From Metopolophium dirhodum (lineage: Eukaryota > Arthropoda > Insecta > Hemiptera > Aphididae), in the NCBI RefSeq assembly GCF_019925205.1, contig NC_083566.1, positions 34,913,558 through 34,977,557 on the forward strand: a DNA stretch of 64,000 bases. Direction: 5' to 3'. Below, in pieces: positions 13,131 through 25,800 of this stretch. The position numbers and the translations under genes are program-made. Every line of letters starts with the position of its first letter. The first letter of the stretch is position 1. The notes beneath the pieces were generated by a model, which was not told the DNA's origin, searched no databases, and saw only the letters and a list, made by a program, of their open reading frames with translations.

Positions 13131-15590
13131 CGCGTTATCACATTATGTTGTTCGGAGTGCGGTTGATTAATGTATACAATTTCATGAAAGTGGCACGTGT
13201 TAACTCCTCTTGACTATTTAGATGGTCATTTTACATTTAATATAATACTACAATACTGTAATACATATTGTAAGTTTGACTAAGCTACCTATACTAAGGT
13301 TACTATTGTATACTTTTTGAACACGATGAAAGTGTTATAAATAGAACTTTTCTCGAATATTCTAGTATTGACTATTAATAATAATTTAGATATAACCATA
13401 ACAATTCCATAATTTAGTAGTTAATATTTATTTATTTCTCTATTGATATACTATATTAACATTTAACAAGTACCTATCGTAGGTATAATTATTAGATGAG
13501 TATTGATGTACTCAATGGTATTTGATAAACGCGTGTAGCTTTTATAATTTGTTGTTGTGTTTTGACTATTTAAGTATATATATCAATCCTTAAATCCTTT
13601 TCATTTTTCAAACCATTATACTGTCTAATATACAACTTTTCTATGTAAATACTAAACTGTTTGTTATAATTTATACTTATTCGAATGTAAAACAAATTTA
13701 ATCAAACACTACATTTCTACATATGCGTAAATGTAAAAACAAATCATTGGACCGTATCCAAAATATCGATAGGTACTTGGGATTATAATTTAGTAATAAA
13801 AATCAATACACGAAAGTCGGATTTGAGCCAATTTTCGTATCCTTTTATATATTTTAAAATCGCCATATTAAAAAAAAATAAAATACAAATTTAACATAAC
13901 AACTGCAAGTTAACTGATTATCTAACCTATAACTATACTCGAGTCAATTTTAAAAAACCTACAGGCTACAATTGAAAATCTGTTCACAATTTTTTTTCAA
14001 TGTACCTACTTATTTTGAATACTTAGCCAACATAATCAAATTTATATTATAAAATATAAATAATAAAAATAATATTTGTATTACCATTTACTTCTATTCA
14101 CTCTATATAATCTATATTTTTACGGATTTATATTTGAAGGGTTGGGAGTTACAACGAGCCCCTTTATTCCGCCTTTTTCAACTGTGAAAATAAATTTAAA
14201 ACACTTAGATAAAGTGTATTTTGATGTACTAACGACTTACAATTCAATATTATATACTGGTTAAAATTGCTCATGTTTTATGTTTTCCACTACCAATAAT
14301 ATAGTAACTGAATAATTGAATATTTGGAAATTATTTCCAATACATTAGACAGTATTATGAGCTGTATGTATTGTAATAAATAATAATGTATACATCTATA
14401 AGAAAATGATATGTTTCGCTTTAATATTTAAACGTATATACATAAATATATACAATATATACCTAATATTGAATAATATTACACTGTATAAATTAATAAA
14501 TTATAAGTAAATTTTATTTTAAAAACATTTCGTAATCTATGATATAATTTATTAAATACTTTATATAATTTTATCAACAGTATACTAATGTGAATTGTTA
14601 GTGTCAAAGCTCATTTAAACCATTTTTAGGAGCCTGGTGTGGCGTGTCTGTTGGCCGCAGTTGCGCCCCTCCCCCCCACAAAATCTGTACCAAAAACCAT
14701 AACACCCCCCTCCCCCCCTCCCCTATCAACCAGATAATTATAATGACCATAGTTTCCGATGCTTTAGACTAATAAAAAAAAAACCATTTTCAACACTAAC
14801 ACAATACTACAGATATGTATAAAATAGTATACATTTTTATTTTATTTTTTCATTGTATAATCTACAATCTGTTACAATATTATAGACTATAGAAAAATAA
14901 GTAAAAAGATGAACGATAATATAATATCATCAATCTTTTTTACTGACTTATCTTTAAGGACGAAAATGTGAAAATATGGATGGATTTAAGAAGTTTTCCA
15001 CTTTCAGGAGGCCCTTAAACGATTTAATAAAATAGGTACTATGTACCACTGCATATCGTTTATATGGTGCACCACGTACACTCAAAATACCAAAATTCTT
15101 ATGTTATAAGATAAATAATAATACACGAATATGTAATTTTAATAGTCTTTTTAATAACTTCATAGTTTAAGAATTATACTTGAAGCTACAGATAGAAATG
15201 TATTATAACTTTAACATGGGATACATATTTTCTTTTTATGAAAGCTTCACTCTAAAATCAAGAACAAAAAGTTATGTACGGTTAAGAATAAACGGTTTTC
15301 ATGGTTAATAATATATCAAATATTAGTAAAGATACTTAAAGATCAAGCCTCTTCGTGTAGGCATACATACAATCGTGTGCATCGAGTTGACAATCTCTTA
15401 CTTTATTGTTAATCGTAATTGAATAATATGGAATGTAAATCAGACTTTATTGCATGAAACGAAATACCTTCATGTCATTACATTTTAATAATATGGCAAA
15501 AATTAATAACCGATACTGTTTTTAAGATACTATCTTATTAATAGGTACTTATTATCATAGGCACAAATAGGGAAGGGGCTTAGATATTAA
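13131..15590. other. AT-rich intergenic DNA with C-rich low-complexity patch
   Basis: AT-rich sequence with no supported gene. At about 14,630-14,730 there is a C-rich low-complexity patch (runs of C and A) of the kind also seen near 21,540-21,600. These may be edges of degenerate repeats. Confidence 0.4.
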
Positions 15591-16960
15591 AAGTATCAAA
15601 CGGTATTAGATTCTGAGCGGAGCGATGTATTGATTTTACAATGATGTGTGTTTTATTTTTATTTTTTATTTTTGTGTCTGACATCACGGTTCGGGGCAGT
15701 AAAACTGCTTCGATTTTCTTCAACAGTATCTTGTTCGATGGGAAATTAAATCTAGTTGGTGCATTCGGGAGGTCGAATTTTAAAATTCTTAATAGTTTTC
15801 AAAAGCGCCGGCAAATGAACGTATTTACTCTCGTACATAAAATTTTCACTGGTTTTTTATATTTACATTTTCTATACACAATATAATTTTCAAAATATTT
15901 TGATTTGTTTTGAACTGTTTAGAAACATTTTCAGTTTCTACTTTTATTAGTCTTTTTTTCTATGAATGTCAATAAAACTTTATTTGTAAAAGCTTGAAAA
16001 TTAATACAAGGCTTCTACAATATTGTTACAATGACGTTTAAAAAATATTAAAAATCCTTGGACACAGTTTTTTTTTTTATAAGCATTTAAAGTTCAAATC
16101 TTGACAAAATACGGAAAAATCACGAAAATTAGTAAATTATTTTGAGTTGATCATTCATAAAATTGTCTACCTTTATCAAAAAAAATGTCTACGAGTAAAT
16201 CAAATTAAATTTGCGTTTTGAAATTCATATTTTTACAATATTGAATATTCACTTGATTTCTCATGTAGCGGTTTTGTTATTTTGTTGTTATTCAGAAATG
16301 AATAACTGTAGATACATGAATATTTTACTAAATGTTTAAATTTTCACTTTAAAATTTTGAAAATATTTTGACTCTTTTTGAGCTGTTTACGGACATTGTC
16401 AGTTTTCAATTTTTTTAGTTTTTTTCTCTATAAATATAAATACAATTTTATTTGTTGGGTAAAAAAGCGGAAAAATTTAACGCAAGGCTTCTGATATATT
16501 GTTATATCAGTTAAAAAATTTTAAAAATACATAGGCACAATTTTTTTTTACAAGCATTTAAAGTTCGAATTTTTACAAGATTTACCAAATTTAAAATTTA
16601 ATTATTATTTTGTAGTTAAAAATTTATAAAATGTCAAATTTTATATCTAAGGATTGAAAATTTAAAACAAGGTTCCACGTAAATAGGTTATATATAAATT
16701 ACTTTATTCACAATAATATCATCAAATATACTTGGTAATATCATAGGCTTACTGGCCGTTTTCGCTCAGAATTGTTTTTCTTATATAATGATAATTTATC
16801 ATTGAATTCAAATTGAACACCATCCGTTACAGTGACCCATTTGTAACCTACTATACAGCAGAGCGACACCCACTTGCCAACCTTTTTCCACTTGTGCTTA
16901 TTATATTGATTTTGTTTATAAACGTACTTAGTCACATCATTAAACACAATAGCCAAATTA
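15590..16960 (+). repeat. Dispersed repeat, copy 1, with internal tandem units
   Basis: The left edge begins near GATTCTGAGCGGAGCGATG (about 15,609) and the right edge carries CGCTCAGAAT (about 16,764), so the ends are inverted relative to each other. Inside, about 15,890-16,110 and about 16,335-16,580 are diverged copies of one unit offset by about 445 bp. Both contain a GAACTGTTT or GAGCTGTTT core, CAAGGCTTCT and AAGCATTTAAAGTTC. A second, inverted copy lies at about 50,160-51,610. The frame at 15,641-15,886 belongs to this repeat and is not a host gene. Boundaries are approximate and the family is not identified. Confidence 0.75.
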
Positions 16961-17640
16961 TATTAAGGGGTATTGACAAATATTTTTATACCTATAGAAA
17001 TGAGCATAGAATCATTTTTTATGTAAATAGAATGTAATCGTTGGGGGTTTTACACCTATTTTTCATTTTGAATTTTTCATTCATATCTCAAGATTTTTCG
17101 CGTGCAAGCATCACTATATATTATACACATAGGTGAAATCCATTAAATTTCCTGGGGGGACCAACATTATTAATATCAGTATGAGCGGGGGGTTTCGATC
17201 CTACAAAAATAAAAAAGGAGGAGGGATTGACGGACTTTTGAAGGGGCCCTTTAAGCCCCCCCCCCCGATTTCCGCCAATGATTATACACCCACGCACATA
17301 TAGGTAGATGCACTTTATATATTTACTCATATTCGAGATGATGAACCCCTAAATACGAAGGTTAAAATTCCATGATGAATAAGAAGGGGGTTGGTATGAT
17401 GGTAAGGGTAAGCTACCTGTTGCTGGTGGTTTAAAGGTACCTATGTATGTACAACATATTATAATATTATAGATATACGTTTGCGCGTGTATATAGCATA
17501 CGACGATTGCAATGATTACCTCCACCGCCCCGCTACGGGTCGCTTTCCTATTAGACACTATTGCCCGAGACAATCGTTCGACTTTTCTATTTTTGTCTTT
17601 TTTTTCATACTCCCTTCTCCTTTTTTCTTTTTCTAATTAT
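16961..17640. other. Intergenic DNA with G/C homopolymer patches
   Basis: Contains G- and C-run-rich sequence at about 17,150-17,270, including a run of more than ten C, and nothing that looks coding. It may be part of another degenerate dispersed repeat. Confidence 0.35.
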
Positions 17641-18066
17641 TACTTTTAAAAAGGACATACCGCCGCGTTCCCACGGCACCTGTGCTCTTTGTTCATCGCT
17701 GACACAATGGAATCATTAATATCGAACAAATTCATACGTATACACACACTCGCACAATTACACACACACAGATACACACGCGCGTAGAAAAAGAGAGAGA
17801 AAGAGAGATAACACTACAACAACAACAATAATAAATAACGCGCGCGCGACCGCTCGAGTACACATGGATACTGTTGAAGAGATGATCTGTATTATGTGGA
17901 AGCTGCGGTCATTGTGAATCGCGTTTTAATTATTAGAACGTAAATAATCATAATAATAAAAAATCGTTATAGGAAACGTATATAATATAACAGATGATCA
18001 TTGTGAGTATCTCGTAGGTATATACAAGTATTATACTTATATGTATAGTAAAGTGTCCGGCAATAC

Positions 18067-18104
<38 letters not shown>

Positions 18105-19240
18105 TCAGCATGACCGCGAGGCTTGTGCGCAATGATGATGACGACGACGACGACGACGACGACGACAACGATGACGATGATGTTGTTCGACGAGCCGACA
18201 AATGGAATAATATACATCACTTGTTTTTACCTATATACGTTACTCGTGTGTGTGTGAATGTGTATACGTATACCTGCTATAATGATATGTGTCTTGTGTG
18301 ATCGGATTAGTTACGGTAAACGCCGGTACGGCGGCGGCAGCGGCGGTGGTGCAGACAATCAGAATGAGAAAAATTGAAATTCCACTGTTGGTGTTGTACA
18401 CTTGTACACCAGAGGCTCATTGCTGCAGACGACCCACGAATTGACGCGTGGGTGGCGATAGTCGGTGTACCTATATAACAAGTATGACCCTGCACTGGGT
18501 TCCACGTACAACGCTTTCCATCGCGGTCTTAATCGCGAACGACGTTTGTCGGCAACACCGGCACGAGGAGGAGCTGAGGCTAAGACCGCGTGCGACAAAG
18601 CCCGACATCAATACTATTATAATAATATGATATTATTATTTTTGTTGGTGCGTAAAATTCGGACAAGAAAAAAAATGAATACCACAAATTATCGCCCCCG
18701 GGGGGGACCCATTGCCGCCGAGCACAATGTATACACCTGTATATTATAATCATTTCTGTGACCGTCGTCGAAACAGATCGGTTCGTGACGAATCTCCGTG
18801 GTTAGTTAGTGCACTATAATACAATATTATCATAGACAATGGAATACCCCTATGGTAAATAAATTATACACGACCGAATCCTTTTAGGGTCTCGCCACAC
18901 AATGCGTTTTCGCGATATGCGACTGGTTTTATCGCCCAGAATTACGAGCAATCGTCATATTATCCCGACGGATCGATAAATATTGTGTACCTATATACAT
19001 TTTATTTCAGCTCCGACAATGTTTTCAAAAACATTTTATTTTACGTGATCTGCGTGTTTAAATTTTAAATGGATACTAGAAAACAAAAACAAACAATTGC
19101 ATGGATATTCGATGGGGGATTCTGTACTAGGTATTTAGTTACTCGTTTTGACGGAAAGTTTTGCTAGACGACGGACAAAATATGGCATTCATTCTCGGGT
19201 ATAGCTACCTTGAACTTGATATCAAAATAATACTTGGTAT
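17641..19240. other. GC-richer island with ATT and GAC repeats
   Basis: Balanced-composition DNA with (AAT/ATT)n at 18,068-18,103 and (GAC)n plus GAT units at 18,131-18,183. At 18,300-18,600 several overlapping frames of 60-94 codons exist on both strands, none with recognisable features. This could be a regulatory block or an untranslated exon. No protein is supported. Confidence 0.35.
18068..18183. repeat. ATT and GAC trinucleotide microsatellites
   Basis: About twelve ATT-type units (18,068-18,103) are followed 28 bp later by a GAC/GAT tract (18,131-18,183). Translation gives poly-Asp in one frame and poly-Val or poly-Ile on the other strand. Confidence 0.85.
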
Positions 19241-19309
19241 TACCAACCGTGATGGTAGGCATAACTGTACAGTATATATACCTACATATTATACTATAGT
19301 AATAATGTG

Positions 19310-19348
<39 letters not shown>

Positions 19349-20459
19349 TGTATGTATAAGCGGTCACGCGATAAGGTCGGTCGATTGTGATGCAACAGGG
19401 TTATTTACATATTTGAACACATTTTTCGCTTTAATTGAAACTACGCGATTATTTTAATATGGTAATTACTTATTGCGGTAACTATAGTGGATAAGGAATC
19501 AAACAAATTCGTTTATCGTTTAGGTATTTATCTATACAATAAAACGATGTTAAGTTATTTTAATGTAAAAAAATAAAAAAATATATTTATAATGCAAACC
19601 CATCAACATTTTTCAAATTATTTACACATTCAAATAAATCTATAGTTATTGCCATTGTTTACACTTTCATAAAATATATAGTATTATATGCTTTATAATG
19701 TTCTGGGCTATGATATGGTATAACTTGAGATAAGATATGGGTGCAACTATCACAAAACTTACTTACTTCTTTAGCATTATATTAGAAAATAGCAATAATA
19801 AATCAGCCTCTTTACATTATTCATAATAAAATAAATCTGCATTTCTTGGCATAATATTATTATTTCACATGTAAAGTAAAAAATAAGCTAAGACAATAAT
19901 AAATAATTAAAAATAAAGCTGAATATTGAAAATAATATGGGTAGTAGGTAACAAGTGACAAAAAAAAATAAAATACACAAAAATAGTAGGTAGCTAATGC
20001 CATCTTAAGCAAGTATCCAAATATTAAATATATTGATTTAAGTTACATAAAAATTATTCTAAAAGTACAATTACAAAGATTCATCGAATTACAAAATAAT
20101 TTAAATAATAAAAACTTAAGTAATAGCCACTCAAACTGTATTCATCAACCAAATGTTACACGGATAGCCGATGGTACATTTCAATTTTTATTCATGTTTA
20201 TGCATATAGAAATACAATTAATGAGTCACTAAATAATATATAACATACTATACACAATACTACACATATTATAGGTAGGTATATTAGATATTAAATAGGT
20301 ACATCAACAGACTCAACTCGTACATAATAGTAGTATTATGCTATTATAAATTATAATTAGATATTATTAAAATATTTTTTTTAAAGATACCTATACCTCT
20401 ACATAATTAATTATTTTTTATGAATATTTTGAGATCAAAGATAATCATTTCTATAATGG
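19241..20459. other. AT-rich intergenic DNA with GT microsatellite
   Basis: A (GT)n run of about 14 units lies at 19,319-19,346. The rest is AT-rich and holds nothing I can annotate. It adjoins the 3' end of the minus-strand exon at 20,484. Confidence 0.5.
19319..19346. repeat. (GT)n microsatellite
   Basis: About fourteen uninterrupted GT units. Confidence 0.95.
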
Positions 20460-20465
20460 TTTATT
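20460..20465 (-). terminator. AATAAA polyadenylation signal
   Basis: On the minus strand a canonical AATAAA begins 18 bp past the TGA stop of the exon at 20,484-20,752. This supports that exon as the 3' end of a real transcript. Confidence 0.55.
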
Positions 20466-20483
20466 ATAATATTATGTTTATAT

Positions 20484-20752
20484 TCATAAATGTTGAAAAC
20501 CTTGTGTACATCTTGGATTGTTAACAGAAAATAGATTTGAAAATGTAGGTGGAGTTGTCATCATTAAACTATAGTTAGTGTGGCCAACATATTTTGTAAA
20601 GATAAAGGCATAAACGTCGGTACGTGACGGTTGCACTGACATGAAGTGATTATCGTCCATTTTATTTATGAACGTGATCTCTTGATCTTGTTTGTTCGGC
20701 TCGTGGAAGTATGTGTGTAATTCAGGGTAATGTAATGTATTTCTCGATTTAA
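20484..20752 (-). CDS. Terminal coding exon of an unrecognised gene
   Basis: On the minus strand a strong acceptor (a pyrimidine-rich tract ending in CTTTTCAG, just above 20,752) opens an 89-codon frame in the two-leading-base phase. It runs to a TGA at 20,484-20,486, with an AATAAA shortly after. The encoded C-terminus has mixed, protein-like composition with segments such as LHTYFHEPNKQDQEI, DVYAFIFTKYVGHTNYS and NNPRCTQGFQHL. There is no low complexity and no transposon signature. I do not recognise the family. Upstream exons should lie at higher coordinates and must end with one leftover base. I found none with confidence between here and 27 kb. A GC-richer block at 24.4-25.8 kb is a candidate promoter area. 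The exon is probably real; the function is unknown. Confidence 0.6.
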
Positions 20753-20765
20753 CTGAAAAGGTAGA

Positions 20766-23700
20766 GGCAGTAAAATTAAATGATTTTTTTAAACGATTAC
20801 CCGTTACTATATTATAATTTCGAGTTACTTATATCTATTAATTCTATTAGGTACCTTCATTATTACAAATACAATATAGTAAATATGATAATATGTTTAA
20901 AACCTATTATTCAAACTAGTTCAAATTAAATATAATTTTGTTCACAAGAACTTTTATTTTTTTAGTAAATTAATTAATTTTTTTTTTGAATTTAGAACTT
21001 CTTTGTTTTTAGTAAAAAAGCCCAAAATGTTGATCGTATCCTTTTTTTTAAAATATTTATTTGAGCTACCAGCCATAGCTTTAGTAACAATTATATCATT
21101 ATTGGTATAAGTATAATATTATACCTATTTAATAAAAAATTAGTGAAAATATGTGCTTTATAAAGTGGTTATATAATCTCGGAAAATTCCCTATTTGTAA
21201 TGAAAATCTGCCTACAGCTAAGTGATAAGTGTCTAATACATTATGTAACAAACGTTGAATAGATCTTGTAAGTGCTGTTTTAATTATATATTTATATAAT
21301 ATGTCATATGAATTTTATTTAAAATTATTTTTTGAATACAATTTTATTTAAGTCAAAAATTAATTTTGCAGTTATTTTAATTAATATATCGAATAGCAAA
21401 ATTATCATATTTCTAAAATTAAATATTTTGATTTCAACGTTGTTACGTATTTTTAATGTCAGTTGATACGTAAGAAGATCGCAGATCAAATACAAAATGC
21501 GTATCCACTCAATTGTTTAGTGTTTCCGAACCTTTTTTATTCCACGCACCTTCCCTTTTAGATTTTAAAAATACTCATCCCCCACCCGGCCCACCCCATC
21601 AAAAACCAAATCGTTTAAAATCCAAATTTTTTTATTTTTAATAGTAAAAAATAAAGTTATAACATATAATATGTACCTATACTCAGCGGAGATTACGAAT
21701 GCTTAACAAATAACTGGTAATTATTAATTTTTCGTTTTTCCTCTTGTTTATGTAAATAATTTAAAAAAAGGTTTACATCATGATGATTACTCGTATCTTA
21801 CTAGAAATAAGTTTACGCCCCTCAGGTCAGTAATCACTGACGCTAGTCAGACCTCACTTCGAAGTAGGTATCTATAGAAAACAAATATCTCCTGTACGTA
21901 TAGCCATTATGAAACTGAATTTGACTTGTGACAATCACACAATGATTTTAAAATGTCGTCCGCCACACAATAATTATCATTGCATATCGGTTTGAAGGGA
22001 ACAACACTATACACTCATGACTCATTATATGTTGCTGATTCAGCCTACTTCAACCTACAGTCATAGAAAAAATCATCAAGTTGCTCTCAAATATGAGATA
22101 AAACAGAGCGACACTACATCCAGCAGCCATTCAATATAGCTACTAGACAACTCAGAGGACGTTAGACAGCTTAAGAACAGGAATAATTTTAACGGGAATT
22201 TAGCTTCACACATGTGTATATTTATATTGATTATTTGACTTAGATGTACCAACATATTGTGAACCATTTTTATAGAGGTATCAATCATAATATAAATATT
22301 GGTTCAATATAAAAAAAAATTCACTTTAATTACCTATAATTGTTATGACGGATACAAATTCATGTATGAATTCCTCGTCCTAGTCGTTTGTAGAACCAGT
22401 CCAAATTTCAATACTGAAATAAATATTTAGAATTTATATCGAATTCGATTAAATATTTTACGTAGATACATAATATAAAAAAAAGATAAAATATTGTATT
22501 TACTGCACGTTACAAACAATATTATATAAATTAGATCAATATACAATAATATACATTATAGGTACATATTACAGACATAAATTTATTAAGACATAAATCA
22601 TTAGGTATTTTGAGATAGCAAGAAGGTTTTGAATACGCTGGAAATCATAATTCCATTGCTAATAATATGACCTTAAAAATATACATAACAACATAACTTT
22701 AATAATTTCAGAGTAAAGTTATAATTGCTTGAATTGTATAAATTATTGAACAAATTAACCAGAAATAATTCACATTCTTTAAGAAATGATTAATCATAAT
22801 CAATAAATCCAGTGAACCGGCTAAACCTGCTACTTTAGCTAGTTATAATAGACTATAGTATATACTTCTATGTGTCGTATAAAAACATAATTACAATGAT
22901 GCCTATGATATTCATGACACATAAGCCGTAACTTATCATACCATATAATCGTTTGTAACAAGTATTGTAATGCCATGACTTATGAGTTATGAGTTATGAG
23001 TATTACATACTTTTAATATACCTACATTACTTCATTATAGCCAGTACATACAACGATATTTTATTAATTTATATGCTATAAATTGTAAAGACATCATTCG
23101 TTTTCAACGTTCAAATTGTATCTACTATATTTTACTATAATATATTTATTATTTTATATACACAATGTTTTTGTTTTATAAAAGGCACATTCCTCGTTTG
23201 TATTAATTTTTATTTTACAAATGGTTTTAGAGGTTTAAATATAAAAATAATATTTTTTGATGAGAAGGTCAGTAGATTTTTTCTATTTCATGTTTGATAA
23301 AACAAATACTATTATTCACTACGTCATTACGCATAAACTGTACATAATGTTAGATATCGTAGTAAATTAATCTATAATTCACTAAACAATATTAATAAGT
23401 AAGTACATTAGTATATTATTACGTTGGTATAGGTACCTAAAATAGGTAACTTTCTACATAGTAAGCATTTTTTAAAAATTATTATGTGCCATAAGCATAA
23501 AATAATTAGTAAAATAGCTAATTATAACACAATGTTCTAATTAAGATAACATTAATACTATAAAAGTATGTATATATTATACCTATATCAGATATAATAA
23601 TATGTTTTGAACCTATAATATATTTATATTTATAATGGCATATATTACGCTACCTGTACTTTAAAGTCCACGCAGATTGTATTATAATATCACAAAAATG

Positions 23701-24399
23701 AAACAAAATTTAAACTTCGGTTAAACACTTTTTTTAATTTATGGTTGTGGCAAGAGCATACATTATTATACATGCATTTGTTGTCGAAACATTTATAAAT
23801 AATGTTTTAGAATTATTTAAAAGCGGTTTTGCAGTGTAAATAATACTATCCTTGAAGTCAAAGTAATAATATAAACAACGCTTCAAAACGTACAGTTGAA
23901 TATTACTATCTTTGGAAATAAGTAACTATACTATTTAGTTATCTAGTTATATAATAATATTCTTATTTCTTTAAAATTACCACCGACGTTTGAATGAAAT
24001 AATATTAGTTAATAGTTATTATCCACTTACAAAACGTTATAAGTGACGTTCCATATGCCAAAGTTATTCATATTTCGTATAATATATAATATGTACCTAT
24101 ACTTTATTTTATTTCTATGAATACATTTTTTATTGGGTATAGAGCTAAAATGTTTCCTCCAAAATAATCTATAATAAATATAAATATGATATTTCATAAA
24201 TAATTTACATACATTCATATGCAAGTAACATGATGTTTTGCAAATTTAACATCTTTTCACCACTTGTCCAAAACTTTGTAGCATAGTGTATTATATTATA
24301 TATGGGTAAGGTAACACACTATTGATTTGTTGTTAATTTTCAATATTTAGGCCATAGGCCTATAAATGTTATCGTTTCATTCCTCCAAGACCATAATAT
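20766..24399. other. AT-rich DNA, presumed intron or intergenic
   Basis: AT-rich sequence with a triple TTATGAG tandem at about 22,980-23,000. At 22,342-22,431 a minus-strand segment has acceptor-like TTATTTCAG and donor-like GTAATT ends, but all three frames are closed by stops, so I do not call it coding. If the minus-strand gene starts in the 24-26 kb island, this is its intron. Confidence 0.35.
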
Positions 24400-25196
24400 A
24401 ATATTATAACACTATATTATGTAATTTGTTTATATTTCCATCGTCGTCGTTTGTACGCAGCCCATATCGTATAGCTGTCAAAATAATTTGATAGCGCGTT
24501 TCGAAGAATATTCCGTGTGCGCCGAACAAACGTGGTAAATTTGTATTCGGACGGGAGAATGAACCGACCGCAGCGGACGCGTAACGCATTATAATATTCA
24601 TATGCATAAAAGATGAAAGACGGAATGGTCGGGATCAACTTCCTATACCTACACTCGCGCGGTGCAACATCAACAGCAGCCCTTACTTACGAGTTACGTC
24701 GCCACGCGGACCGCACAGGTTCTTTGATCAGGCGCTGGACACGCGTAAGCCGGGCGGCTCTGCGATTGCATTCCATTCACCGCCGTCTGCAAACATTACA
24801 CGCACGGTAAAAACGTTTACGACCAATAAAGAGCGATTTCGAAAAGAAGAAGAAGAAAAAAAAAACATTATATTATCTCTTGATGACATTGAGGTGTCCG
24901 CTCGGACGAGGCCGACTCAGTAAATTCATCAATCTCCAAGTCTCGGGGTATTTGTTTCTTCGAACTTTATGGCCGACCATTAATCACGGCCGAGAGTTCT
25001 ATCTGGCTGCAGAGATCGGGCACACGCTATAAACGCTCTGGTTTTATTATTTATTTATTCTTCTTTATTTGACTTTTCAATATCCCCCCGCTACTATATT
25101 TATATTAAATTATTACCACGAGATTCTTTTTATATTTTTTCATTTCGTTTTCTCTCTAAGTTTTTTTTTTTTTTTTACATCCACTATAGCATAAAC

Positions 25197-25201
<5 letters not shown>

Positions 25202-25239
<38 letters not shown>
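25202..25239. repeat. (CA)n microsatellite
   Basis: About nineteen uninterrupted CA units. Confidence 0.95.
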
Positions 25240-25240
<1 letters not shown>

Positions 25241-25401
25241 ACACCGAAGTTAATTTAATGCGACTAGTGCCTCTATAATAATAATAATAATAATGCGTGA
25301 GTGTGCTGTGCGGGAGGCGGAGATGGGACTAGAAAGAAGGAAGAAGAGAAGGAGACGGAAGACACGTAGAAAAATAAGACGAAGGAGAAGCAGACGGGTA
25401 T

Positions 25402-25426
25402 AAGAAGAAGAAGAAGAAGAAGAAAA
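25402..25426. repeat. (AAG)n microsatellite in purine-rich tract
   Basis: About eight AAG units sit in a longer purine-rich stretch (25,320-25,460). A minus-strand frame here is a Leu/Ser run. Confidence 0.85.
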
Positions 25427-25800
25427 GAAACGAGATACGACGACCGGTGGAAAGGAAAAAACAACGGGTTTATAAATTATAAGTGCACAGTAAAAACTCA
25501 GGTATGTCTATTAATACTAAATAAGACAGAGAGAAAGAACCAACAGCTGTATGTATATGTATAGAGTATTAAATATAATAAAAACCTCTTCTGCAGTCTT
25601 CACGTAATAAAACCTCGAGACTGCTAGTCGCCGTTTAACGCGTGCACACCACGGACAACCCATCGTCGGTCGGTCGCCCGGCCGCACCACAAACGGATTA
25701 GGTATATAAATGGTATAATCCGCGGTCGATCATTATATTATCTTCACGTACATAATATACTGAGTTAATATTACCTCTTTTGCCGGTCTGACGAAAAAAA

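Larger units (their letters stand above)
24400..25800. promoter_or_regulatory. GC-richer island, candidate promoter or 5' region
   Basis: Balanced composition at 24,430-25,030 and 25,600-25,760, with a (CA)n run at 25,202-25,239, an AAG/GAA tract at 25,402-25,426 and purine-rich sequence between. On the minus strand a strong donor (CTC|GTAAGTAAGG, junction at 24,691/24,690) follows a short open frame that starts with ATG near 24,776. This could be a first exon of the gene ending at 20,484, but its phase (two leftover bases) does not join directly to that exon. Promoter function is inferred from composition and position only. Confidence 0.3.

Noticed and set aside
16741..17037. Overlapping 71-74 codon frames on both strands
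   Set aside because: They fall in the end of the dispersed repeat that recurs at 51.5 kb and have no conserved frame between the copies.
22342..22431. Minus-strand segment with good acceptor and donor
   Set aside because: All three frames contain stops, so it cannot be a coding exon. It might be noncoding, but there is no further support.
24417..24694. ~90-codon open minus-strand stretch in the 24-kb island
   Set aside because: It begins after a stop, has no ATG in good context and no clear acceptor, and balanced composition alone favours chance frames.
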